Positions 45,530 through 52,127 of a DNA stretch of 52,127 nucleotides are shown in pieces. This DNA is from Gammaproteobacteria bacterium (lineage in GTDB: Bacteria > Pseudomonadota > Gammaproteobacteria > Steroidobacterales > UBA11654): the NCBI GenBank assembly GCA_002691465.1, contig NZHP01000013.1, forward strand, positions 1 to 52,127, in the 5' to 3' direction. How positions within the stretch are numbered: position 1 is the stretch's first letter; every line of letters starts with the position of its first letter. A program made the position numbers and the translations under genes. The notes under the pieces are model-generated. The model worked only from the letters and a program-made list of their open reading frames with translations. It was not told where the DNA came from and ran no database searches.

Positions 45530-46546
45530 CTATACGCGTGAGGGCAAAGACCAGATTGAGATAAATAGTGATGCAATGATAGGTCCTAAAATAAACCCAG
45601 TTATCCCAAAGATTGAAATACCCCCTATAGTTGTCAATAATATTAGATAGTCTGGTATTTTTGTTTCTTTACTTATCAGAATGGGTCTAAGAATATTATC
45701 AATCATACCTATGATAAAGATTCCAGAAAAAATCAGTAATATTGCATCCATAATAGCTCCGTTTGCAAATAAAACCAAAGCAATCGGAAGCCAAACAATT
45801 ACGGTTCCAACTGCAGGAACTATGCTTAATAATGCCATGACTGCACCCCAAATTAGAGCTCCTTCAATACCGAGTAAAAGAAGCGTCAAATAGCCGAGAA
45901 ATCCCTGTGCAAGAGCTACTGTAACAGTTCCTTTAATGGTTGCTCGAGTGGTTTTTCGAAATTCATTGAGAAGATAACTTTCATCGTCGTTATTCATTGG
46001 AAATGAGTCCATACAAGTTTGTAGTATTTTTTCACCATCTCTTAAGAAGAAGAAGGTTAGGTAGATAAAAATGAATAGCGATATAAAGAAATTAATAATA
46101 TTTGCTGATATTTTAGAAATAGACTCATAGAATATTTTTATTGCAGTGATTAAAAAATCGTCCAGTTTTTCTGTTAATTCAGCAATGTTTAAACCCAGTG
46201 ATCCTAGCATTTTATTAATAAGAGACTCTTCGGGAATCATTTGCATGTAAGCTTCAAAGCTTTGTTTTTCATAAGAATTAATAAAACTGATGAGCTCATT
46301 TCCTATCAGGCCTAGCATTGCAATTGAAGGGATAATGACTAGTAGTAAAATTAATATCAGTGATAATATGCTCGATAGTGATTTTTTATTCGTCATCAAT
46401 AGAAATTTTTCATAAACAGGATAAAAAATTATAGAAACTACGATTGACCATAATATTGGAGCTGCGAAATCAAAGATTATGCTCACAAATAGAACTGTGA
46501 TGACTGCCAGTAATAAGTAATAAGCATTTATACTTTTCATTGCCAT
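45530..46546 (-). CDS. AI-2E family transporter (PerM/UPF0118)
   Basis: A 338-residue membrane protein with about seven to eight helices. The C-terminal half shows the family pattern LGYLTLLLLGIEGALIWGAVMALLSIVPAVGTVIVWLPIAL and GMIDNILRPILISKETKIPDYLILLTTIGGISIFGITGFILGPIIASL. Members include exporters of AI-2 and sodium/proton antiporters; function here is not determined. Likely co-transcribed with the FAD oxidase. Confidence 0.9.
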   Translation of the reverse strand: MAMKSINAYYLLLAVITVLFVSIIFDFAAPILWSIVVSIIFYPVYEKFLLMTNKKSLSSILSLILILLLVIIPSIAMLGLIGNELISFINSYEKQSFEAYMQMIPEESLINKMLGSLGLNIAELTEKLDDFLITAIKIFYESISKISANIINFFISLFIFIYLTFFFLRDGEKILQTCMDSFPMNNDDESYLLNEFRKTTRATIKGTVTVALAQGFLGYLTLLLLGIEGALIWGAVMALLSIVPAVGTVIVWLPIALVLFANGAIMDAILLIFSGIFIIGMIDNILRPILISKETKIPDYLILLTTIGGISIFGITGFILGPIIASLFISIWSLPSRV

Positions 46547-46609
46547 TTGTAGTTTAAGAAATTAATTTATGTTAATCATATCTAAAAATAATGAGATTGG
46601 ATCAAGCTT

Positions 46610-47068
46610 TTGAATAATATTGTTGACAATGTGATAAGAGAACTAGAATTTAAAGCTGGTTTAGTCCTTTCTTCATATGGTATTCAGGCTGAAATAAAAG
46701 CTGTTCAGAACTTTCTAAACGATGAGTCAGTTGAAAACACATTAAAGGATGCTTGCCATATTATTTTTAGGGCTCATTTCTTGAGAGAGGCACTGAAGAG
46801 AGATGATGCAGAGGATGCTTGTTATAACTTGATGATGTTATGGGACCACTGCACGATAGCTGACGATGACAATTATAATCAAATTCTTATTGAATCCATT
46901 GAAAAATTACTAAAGGTCACTAACAAGAGCATGAAAACGGTTAAAAATAGACATCTCAGGGTTCTTGAATTAAATAAGATGAATTGGTCAATTGATGCGA
47001 TTTCTGCTGATACAGGTTACTCAAGGCGTCAAATATCCAGAGTTATAAATGGACATACAAAGAATTGA
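46610..47068 (+). CDS. Hypothetical protein with C-terminal helix-turn-helix
   Basis: A 152-residue protein I do not recognise. It is predicted helical throughout; the last 28 residues (MNWSIDAISADTGYSRRQISRVI) form a helix-turn-helix of the resolvase/Hin or AraC-tail kind. The first 110 residues look like a helical bundle with an acidic stretch (HCTIADDDNYNQ). The start is uncertain: TTG at 46610 is used, and a GTG at 46631 (VIRELEFKAG) is an alternative. It converges on tRNA-Pro with a 12-base gap and is divergent from the AI-2E family gene. A DNA-binding role is inferred. Confidence 0.65.
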   Translation: MNNIVDNVIRELEFKAGLVLSSYGIQAEIKAVQNFLNDESVENTLKDACHIIFRAHFLREALKRDDAEDACYNLMMLWDHCTIADDDNYNQILIESIEKLLKVTNKSMKTVKNRHLRVLELNKMNWSIDAISADTGYSRRQISRVINGHTKN

Positions 47069-47080
47069 TGGATACCTCAG

Positions 47081-47154
47081 TCGGGACGGCTGGATTTGAA
47101 CCAGCGACCACTTGACCCCCAGTCAAGTGCGCTACCAGACTGCGCCACGCCCCG
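47081..47154 (-). tRNA. tRNA-Pro (anticodon GGG)
   Basis: On the minus strand a full cloverleaf can be drawn: acceptor CGGGGCG/CGTCCCG (one G-U), D stem GCGC/GCGC, anticodon stem CTTGA/TCAAG with loop CTGGGGG (anticodon GGG), T arm GCTGG-TTCAAAT-CCAGC, discriminator A. The CCA end is not encoded. It follows the MerR gene by 11 bases and is probably processed from the same transcript as ihfA-merR. Confidence 0.96.
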
Positions 47155-47165
47155 ATAAATGTTAT

Positions 47166-47507
47166 TTAATCAAGTAAGTCTATGATTGATTCTAATTCTG
47201 AACGGATGGCAGAGATTGAATTACTTTTTGATTCCTGATCAGATACCTCATCTGACAGTTTCTGCTTAGCACCTTTTATTGTGTAACCATTGTCATAAAG
47301 TAATTCTTTGATATGTCTGATAAGCATTACGTCATGTCTCTGGTAATATCTTCTATTTCCCCTTCTCTTGATAGGACTAAGTTGAGAGAACTCTTGTTCC
47401 CAGTATCTAAGAACATGTGCTTCGACATTACAGAGATTGCTAGCTTCACTAATAGTGAAATACCTTTTTGAAGGAATTGTGGGAAGCTCTGAATCTTCTA
47501 TATTCAT
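47166..47507 (-). CDS. MerR family transcriptional regulator (ihfA-linked)
   Basis: A 113-residue protein with a MerR winged helix: YFTISEASNLCNVEAHVLRYWEQEFSQLSPIKRRGNRRYY. No effector domain or metal-binding Cys pair follows, only a short helical tail. This small MerR protein next to ihfA and tRNA-Pro is a common arrangement in Gammaproteobacteria; its target is not known to me. It starts immediately after the ihfA stop. Confidence 0.9.
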   Translation of the reverse strand: MNIEDSELPTIPSKRYFTISEASNLCNVEAHVLRYWEQEFSQLSPIKRRGNRRYYQRHDVMLIRHIKELLYDNGYTIKGAKQKLSDEVSDQESKSNSISAIRSELESIIDLLD

Positions 47508-47798
47508 CTACTTGTCTATAGATTTGACTTTTTCTTTGAGTTTTTGTCCAGACTTGAAAGTGACTACTCTTCTTGCCGTGATTTCAACATCTTCACCAGT
47601 TCTTGGATTTCTGCCTGGCCTTGCAGGTTTGTCTTTTAACTGAAAATTACCAAATCCTGAAACTTTAACTTCTTCTCCTCTAATCAAGGTTTCCTTTATT
47701 GTTTCAAAAACACTATCGACAAGCTCTTTGGCCTCTCTTTTATTGAGACCAATTTGATTATTTAAATCTTCTACTATGTCTGATTTTGTAAGTGTCAT
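47508..47798 (-). CDS. ihfA: Integration host factor, alpha subunit
   Basis: A 96-residue HU/IHF-family DNA-bending protein. [32 protein letters not shown] opens the dimer domain and [26 protein letters not shown] is the DNA-inserting arm with its Pro. The order pheT-ihfA identifies it as the alpha subunit. The start overlaps the pheT stop by one base (TAATG). Confidence 0.95.
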   Translation of the reverse strand: MTLTKSDIVEDLNNQIGLNKREAKELVDSVFETIKETLIRGEEVKVSGFGNFQLKDKPARPGRNPRTGEDVEITARRVVTFKSGQKLKEKVKSIDK

Positions 47799-49834
47799 TA
47801 TCTAATATTTATTTGAAAAATTACTTCGAGCATTTTGATTACTTTCGAGATATATTCATCAATTTCAGCATCCCTAAGAGTGCGCGATTTTGCTTGAAAA
47901 ATCAACCCTATAGAGACACTTTTTTGAGTAGTCTCACCGTCATTCTTATCAAAAAGATCAAACACAACCATATCTTTGAGTTCTTTTATCTTTAAACGTT
48001 TAATTTCAGTAAGTATTTCGTCTATTATGACTTCGTTTGAAATCACGAAGGATAAATCCCTTCTCGATGAAGGATGATATTCCGAGTTTACGAAACTTTT
48101 TAAGATTGGTAATTGAATGCAGCTGTAATCAATTTCAAAAATAAACGGATCATGATCAAGTTTCATATCAGCTGATAACTCTGGATTGAGCATACCAATT
48201 ATTCCTACTTTCTTATTTTTGAATTCAATTTCTGCAGCAACACCCGGGCATAGCATAGGATGAGATGCTGATTTAAACGTAATGTTTTTTACTTCAAATG
48301 TATTAAAAAGATCCTCCAAATGCCCTTTTAAATCATAGAAGTCGAGTAAATTTTTCTTATACGCCCAACTTTCACGTCTTCGTTGTCCATAAATTAGACC
48401 GGCGATCACATTTTTTTCTACAGGCTTTTTCTTTTTACTAGTAAAAAGTTTTCCAATCTCAAAGATCTTGATGTCCTTATGTTGCCTTTTGATATTGTGC
48501 GAAAGATTATTTAACAATCCAGGCCAGAGTGAATTTCTCATAACAGACATTTCTATGGAAATTGGATTTTGTAAATCAATCATGTCTTGAGTAGAGTTCG
48601 ATAAAGAATTCATTGATGGGCTTACAAAACTATAGTTCACTACCTCGTTATATCCCAGACGATGAAACACAGTGTCAATCTTTTCACGCTTTAATTGACG
48701 GGAAGATTTTGATTTAAGTGTCATGCTTTGCTCTTCAATTTTTTCTGGAATATGCTCAAATCCATATACTCTAGATATTTCTTCAATCAAGTCACATTCT
48801 TCATTTATATCAAAACGATAACTTGGTGCTTTAACACTCCAGCCAATATATCCAAAATCTTTTTCGTTGATTTCCATATCCAGCCGATAAAGGATATTTT
48901 TGATTGTTTGATTTGGGATGGTAATACCTAATATTTGCTTGATTTTGTCTTTTCGAAGCATTATGAATTTATTCTTAGGCACTTCTTTATTAGTAATGGA
49001 TGAATGTATCGGACCGTTTTTCCCACCAGCAATCTCATTGATTAGATTAGTGAATCTTTGAATCGCATATTCTTGGATTGCTGGATCAACACCTCTTTCA
49101 AATCTCATACTTGCTTCACTATGTAGACTAAGGGACCTAGCTCTACCCATAATGGTTTCAAAGTTAAAATAAGCCGATTCAAGAACAATATCTTCTGTAT
49201 CTTCAGATATTCCTGAATCCATACTCCCCATGATTCCTGCAATACCGAGTGGTTTTTTTATATCAGCAATGACAAGGAAGTTTGAGTCCAAGATTTTCCT
49301 ACTTCCATCTAGAATATCAATTGGCTCTTTATCATCTGCTCGTCTAACAACGATCTTTGTATCGATTTTTTTTAAATCATATGTGTGAAGTGGTTGTCCG
49401 GTTTCTAGCATTACATAATTGGCTATATCAACAATAGCATTGATAGATTTATATCCCGATCGATCTAGTTTCTTTTTGAGCCATTTAGGAGTCTTAGCTT
49501 TCCTATTTATAGACTTTATGACTCTGGTCATAAAAACAGGAGAATCTATTTTTGATTTAACATCGACCACCATAGCCTGATTGTGATGAATTACAGGTTC
49601 AGTCTGTTTGATATTTATAATTTTTGCATTATCTAATGCGCTGATTTCTTGAATAATCCCTTTGTAACTAAAGCAATCAGCACGATTAGGCGTTAATGAA
49701 ATATCGAGAACTTCTTCACCTTTATCCTTTTCAATTTCAGACTCAATTCCTGAGAGCGTTAATAGATCGGATAGTTCTATGGCACTATAGTCTTTCTTAA
49801 ATGACTCATTAATCCATGTAACTGGTAGTTTCAT
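47798..49834 (-). CDS. pheT: Phenylalanyl-tRNA synthetase beta subunit lacking the N-terminal tRNA-binding-like (B2) domain
   Basis: A 678-residue PheT against about 795 in E. coli. After [20 protein letters not shown] and [11 protein letters not shown] the sequence goes directly to [15 protein letters not shown]; in E. coli about 110-120 residues holding the EMAP/OB-fold B2 domain stand between these points. The B3/B4 editing region ([36 protein letters not shown]), B5 domain, catalytic-like core and the C-terminal anticodon-binding fold ([14 protein letters not shown]) are present. The remaining enzyme, with PheS, should charge tRNA-Phe. The junction is in frame, so this looks like a genuine domain loss. 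Confidence 0.95.
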   Translation of the reverse strand: MKLPVTWINESFKKDYSAIELSDLLTLSGIESEIEKDKGEEVLDISLTPNRADCFSYKGIIQEISALDNAKIINIKQTEPVIHHNQAMVVDVKSKIDSPVFMTRVIKSINRKAKTPKWLKKKLDRSGYKSINAIVDIANYVMLETGQPLHTYDLKKIDTKIVVRRADDKEPIDILDGSRKILDSNFLVIADIKKPLGIAGIMGSMDSGISEDTEDIVLESAYFNFETIMGRARSLSLHSEASMRFERGVDPAIQEYAIQRFTNLINEIAGGKNGPIHSSITNKEVPKNKFIMLRKDKIKQILGITIPNQTIKNILYRLDMEINEKDFGYIGWSVKAPSYRFDINEECDLIEEISRVYGFEHIPEKIEEQSMTLKSKSSRQLKREKIDTVFHRLGYNEVVNYSFVSPSMNSLSNSTQDMIDLQNPISIEMSVMRNSLWPGLLNNLSHNIKRQHKDIKIFEIGKLFTSKKKKPVEKNVIAGLIYGQRRRESWAYKKNLLDFYDLKGHLEDLFNTFEVKNITFKSASHPMLCPGVAAEIEFKNKKVGIIGMLNPELSADMKLDHDPFIFEIDYSCIQLPILKSFVNSEYHPSSRRDLSFVISNEVIIDEILTEIKRLKIKELKDMVVFDLFDKNDGETTQKSVSIGLIFQAKSRTLRDAEIDEYISKVIKMLEVIFQINIR

Positions 49835-49836
49835 AT

Positions 49837-50820
49837 TTAGAATTGGTTTAAGAAATTCAAATCATTTTCATAAAAAGATCGAATGTCTTTGATGCCGTAT
49901 TTCAACATTGCCAATCTTTCTACTCCCATGCCAAATGCATAACCGCTGAAGACTTCTGTATTGATACCGAGGTTTTCAAGAACTTTTGGATGAACCATTC
50001 CACAGCCTAGTATTTCGAGCCATTTCTTTTCTTTAGATAATATATCAACTTCCGCTGATGGTTCTGTAAAAGGAAAATACGATGGTCTAAAACGTACTTC
50101 AGTGTTTTCTTCAAAAAATGTATCAATAAATTGATGCAGTATCCCTTTAAGGTGGCTGAAGTTTATTCCCTTATCAATCACCAAACCCTCAACTTGATGA
50201 AACATAGGCGTGTGTGTTATGTCGGAATCTCTTCGATAAACTTTGCCTGGCGCAATAACTCTTATAGGGACGCCCTCTTTTTCCATGCTACGAATTTGAA
50301 TTGGAGACGTATGAGTCCTCAATAGAAACTCAGAGTTAAAATAAAAAGTATCATGCATGGCTCTAGCTGGATGATTGTGCGGAATATTAAGAGCGGTAAA
50401 GTTATGATATTCATCTTCTATTTCGGGCCCATCTTCTACCACAAAACCAGCACCATAAAATATTTCTTCAATATCAAGTAAAGTTTTTGATACAGGATGC
50501 CTATGTCCCTCGAAATTGGTTCTGCCAGGGAGAGAGACATCTGTTTTTTTATCATCAATGCTCTGATCAATTTCTATTTTTTGCAATGATGTTTTTTTTT
50601 GAGAAAGCGTTTCTTGAATCAAAGATTTGATTTCATTGATTTTCTTTCCATATGCTGGCCTATCCTTTGGGACTATAGAGGACACTGATTTAAGAGCAAC
50701 AGTGACTGCTCCTTTTTTTCCTAGATATTTTACCCTTAGAGAGTCAAGCTCAGATGATGATGAACATTCGTTTATTTCTTGGATTGCTGAATTTGACAGA
50801 TCTGAAAGATTGTCGGCCAT
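49837..50820 (-). CDS. pheS: Phenylalanyl-tRNA synthetase alpha subunit
   Basis: A 327-residue class II synthetase subunit. An N-terminal coiled coil is followed by GRTNFEGHRHPVSKTLLDIEEIFYGAGF, motif 2 (RVIAPGKVYRRDSDITHTPMFHQVEG) and motif 3 (FSGYAFGMGVERLAMLKYGIKDIR). Normal length, so the shortening affects PheT only. It overlaps the rplT stop by one base; there is no room for a pheM leader peptide. Confidence 0.97.
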   Translation of the reverse strand: MADNLSDLSNSAIQEINECSSSSELDSLRVKYLGKKGAVTVALKSVSSIVPKDRPAYGKKINEIKSLIQETLSQKKTSLQKIEIDQSIDDKKTDVSLPGRTNFEGHRHPVSKTLLDIEEIFYGAGFVVEDGPEIEDEYHNFTALNIPHNHPARAMHDTFYFNSEFLLRTHTSPIQIRSMEKEGVPIRVIAPGKVYRRDSDITHTPMFHQVEGLVIDKGINFSHLKGILHQFIDTFFEENTEVRFRPSYFPFTEPSAEVDILSKEKKWLEILGCGMVHPKVLENLGINTEVFSGYAFGMGVERLAMLKYGIKDIRSFYENDLNFLNQF

Positions 50821-51182
50821 CAGGCGGTCTCTAATGCGCTTTTAGCTTTATCTGATATCGCTTTAAACGCTTCTGCATCGTGCACTGCAAGATCTGCTAG
50901 CATTTTGCGATCAATTTCAACGCCTGCTGATTTGAGTCCATGCATCAATTTACTATACGAGAGATTATTTTCTCTTGCAGCAGCATTGATTCTTATAATC
51001 CAGAGTGATCTGAATGTACTCTTTTTCTTTTTTCTATCTCTGTAGGCATACTGACCACCCTTAATAGCAGCCTGTTTAGCAACTTTAATTAGACGACTTC
51101 TGGCACCATATTGACCTTTTGTCTTTTTGAGTACCTTCTTATGTCTTGCTTTTGATGTTACGCCTCTTTTTACTCTAGCCAT
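50820..51182 (-). CDS. rplT: 50S ribosomal protein L20
   Basis: A 120-residue L20, highly basic at the N-terminus ([20 protein letters not shown]), then [26 protein letters not shown] and a C-terminal globular part. In E. coli L20 represses rpmI-rplT translation; no such pseudoknot was checked here. Confidence 0.97.
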   Translation of the reverse strand: MARVKRGVTSKARHKKVLKKTKGQYGARSRLIKVAKQAAIKGGQYAYRDRKKKKSTFRSLWIIRINAAARENNLSYSKLMHGLKSAGVEIDRKMLADLAVHDAEAFKAISDKAKSALETA

Positions 51183-51196
51183 GGGTATATCCTATA

Positions 51197-51394
51197 TTAA
51201 CTATATGGCAATAGTTTTTTCACACTCTTCACATCACCCTCAGCAATTAGAGATGATTTGCGAAGTTGTCGCTTTCTCTTACTGCTCTTTTTAGTGAGGA
51301 TATGATTCAAGTGAGATGAACTTCGCTTGAACTTTCCACTGCCAGTTTTTTTAAAACGTTTGGCAGCTCCCTTATTTGTTTTTAGTTTTGGCAT
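51197..51394 (-). CDS. rpmI: 50S ribosomal protein L35
   Basis: A 65-residue basic protein, [20 protein letters not shown], with the conserved [20 protein letters not shown]. Located 9 bases after infC and 14 before rplT. Confidence 0.97.
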   Translation of the reverse strand: MPKLKTNKGAAKRFKKTGSGKFKRSSSHLNHILTKKSSKRKRQLRKSSLIAEGDVKSVKKLLPYS

Positions 51395-51403
51395 AATTAA
51401 TTC

Positions 51404-51922
51404 TCAATTGTGTTTCGGTGCAACCACCGTGATCAGCTGTCTCCCTTCAAACTGGACTTCCTGTTCAACAGATGATATTTCCTCTATATCAGTCAGAACC
51501 CTTTTTAGTAAGTCGTGCCCTAATTCTACGTGTCTCATCTCTCTTCCTCTATATCTCAATGAGATTTTTACTTTATTCCCCTGTTCTATGAAGTCTTTTA
51601 TTTTATTTACTTTGACTTCATAATCTCCTTTTTCAATTAATGGTCGAAATTTAATTTCCTTCACTTGAATTGTTTTTTGTTTCTTTTTTGCTCCTTGAGT
51701 CTTCTTTTTTTGTTCAAATAAGTACTTGCCATGATCTAAAATTTTGCATACAGGCGGTTCTGTATTAGGCGATACTTCAACTACATCTAAACCTTTTGCT
51801 TTTGCCATCTCTATGGCCTCTTTGATTGGTAAAATCCCTAATTGACCACCATCTTCGTCTATCAAGCGAATCTCAGAAGCTCTTATTTGATCATTCTTCC
51901 GAATCCTTTTTTTTGCAGCGAT
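51404..51922 (-). CDS. infC: Translation initiation factor IF-3, AUC start
   Basis: With ordinary start codons only a TTG at 51865 is available, which would remove the conserved IF3 opening. The frame continues upstream as IAAKKRIRKNDQIRASEIRL, the normal N-terminus, to an ATC at 51922 with AGGAG 7 bases before it. The result is 172 residues, near the usual 180. Both domains are present (QLGILPIKEAIEMAKAKGLD and KVKISLRYRGREMRHVELGHDLL). infC of E. coli starts with AUU, a rare codon IF3 itself discriminates against, giving autoregulation; AUC here fits the same logic. Confidence 0.94.
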   Translation of the reverse strand: MAAKKRIRKNDQIRASEIRLIDEDGGQLGILPIKEAIEMAKAKGLDVVEVSPNTEPPVCKILDHGKYLFEQKKKTQGAKKKQKTIQVKEIKFRPLIEKGDYEVKVNKIKDFIEQGNKVKISLRYRGREMRHVELGHDLLKRVLTDIEEISSVEQEVQFEGRQLITVVAPKHN

Positions 51923-51929
51923 ATTTTTT

Positions 51930-51934
51930 CTCCT
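51930..51934 (-). promoter_or_regulatory. Ribosome binding site fixing the AUC start of infC
   Basis: AGGAG on the minus strand overlapping the thrS stop codon, 7 bases before ATC at 51920-51922. It supports the non-canonical start over the distant TTG. Confidence 0.8.
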
Positions 51935-52127
51935 TAATTACTAATTTCTTCAGTAAGTTTTTCTAGAAAACTTTCTACTTTCATGTTGCCCATGTCTTCA
52001 CCCTTTTGGGTTCTAATAGTGATTTCCTCATCACTAACCTCTCGGTCACCTAAAACAATCATGTAAGGTACCTTATTTAAGGTGTGATCGCGAATTTTAG
52101 AGCCTATTTTTTCGTTTCTCAAGTCAA
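51934..52127 (-). CDS. thrS: Threonyl-tRNA synthetase, C-terminal end (5' part outside window)
   Basis: Only the last 60-odd codons are in the window. They match the anticodon-binding domain of ThrS: LRNEKIGSKIRDHTLNKVPYMIVLGDREV and the closing RTQKGEDMGNMKVESFLEKL. The frame is open at the right edge. Together with infC directly downstream it gives the conserved gene order. Confidence 0.93.
   Translation of the reverse strand, partial: DLRNEKIGSKIRDHTLNKVPYMIVLGDREVSDEEITIRTQKGEDMGNMKVESFLEKLTEEISN

Noticed and set aside
47081-47154. Integrative element attachment at tRNA-Pro
   Set aside because: No integrase gene and no repeat of the tRNA 3' end could be seen in the window.
51404-51865. 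infC as an N-terminally truncated gene starting at TTG 51865
   Set aside because: The conserved IF3 N-terminus continues in frame to an ATC behind a good ribosome site, as in other infC genes with rare starts.
1-52127. CRISPR arrays, insertion sequences, prophage, rRNA or a defence island
   Set aside because: No regularly spaced repeats, transposase, phage structural genes or rRNA sequence were found; the window reads as core and metabolic chromosome.

Overview
The window looks like chromosome of an AT-rich, streamlined marine gammaproteobacterium. The gene order thrS-infC-rpmI-rplT-pheS-pheT-ihfA-merR-tRNA-Pro is typical of Gammaproteobacteria. The TonB-dependent receptor, the DUF3450/ExbB/ExbD/TonB cluster, the oxidative catabolic genes, the very short spacers and the overlapping stop codons would fit a SAR86-like lineage; that placement is inferred from gene content only. 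I see no insertion sequence, prophage, CRISPR array or rRNA.

Layout. 1-5 kb (minus strand): a dienoyl-CoA isomerase-like crotonase cut by the window edge, an NCS1 nucleobase/allantoin-type permease, a clear terminator and a TonB-dependent receptor. 4.9-6.2 kb: an unrecognised protein translationally coupled to a putative lipoprotein. 6.3-17 kb: etfBA with an overlapping drug-efflux MFS gene, a CopD-like membrane protein, a quinone-oxidoreductase-like CurA homologue, peroxiredoxin, a TRAP QM transporter without its binding protein, aldehyde dehydrogenase, SDR, AhpD-like protein and an MscS channel. 17-24 kb: HyuB/HyuA hydantoinase-oxoprolinase-type subunits, HMG-CoA lyase, a VOC protein and a TauE/SafE transporter. 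23.8-29.3 kb (minus strand): the DUF3450-ExbB(long)-ExbB-ExbD-TonB-TPR energising cluster, which probably powers receptors such as the one at 2.3-4.9 kb. 29.5-36.2 kb: ilvC-leuA-ilvE-leuC-leuD-leuB behind what reads as a classical ribosome-stalling attenuator: a leader peptide rich in Ile/Leu, an antiterminator and a terminator. 36.3-44.1 kb: a TrpR-superfamily regulator behind a near-consensus promoter and a trp-operator-like palindrome, leading a compact his operon (hisG, D, C, B, H, A, F, E) that lacks hisI and ends in a PhyH-type dioxygenase. 44-46.6 kb: an FAD-linked 2-hydroxyacid dehydrogenase and an AI-2E family membrane protein. 46.6-52.1 kb: an orphan HTH protein, tRNA-Pro(GGG), and the translation operon, in which PheT lacks its N-terminal tRNA-binding-like domain.

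The most notable signals are regulatory and translational: (i) the unannotated branched-chain amino acid attenuator; (ii) the TrpR-family gene with its own operator at the head of the his operon; (iii) non-canonical starts, AUU for hisF and AUC for infC, each placed behind a good Shine-Dalgarno, plus a possible GUC for a lipoprotein; (iv) the shortened PheT; (v) three convergent gene pairs whose stop codons share exactly four bases.
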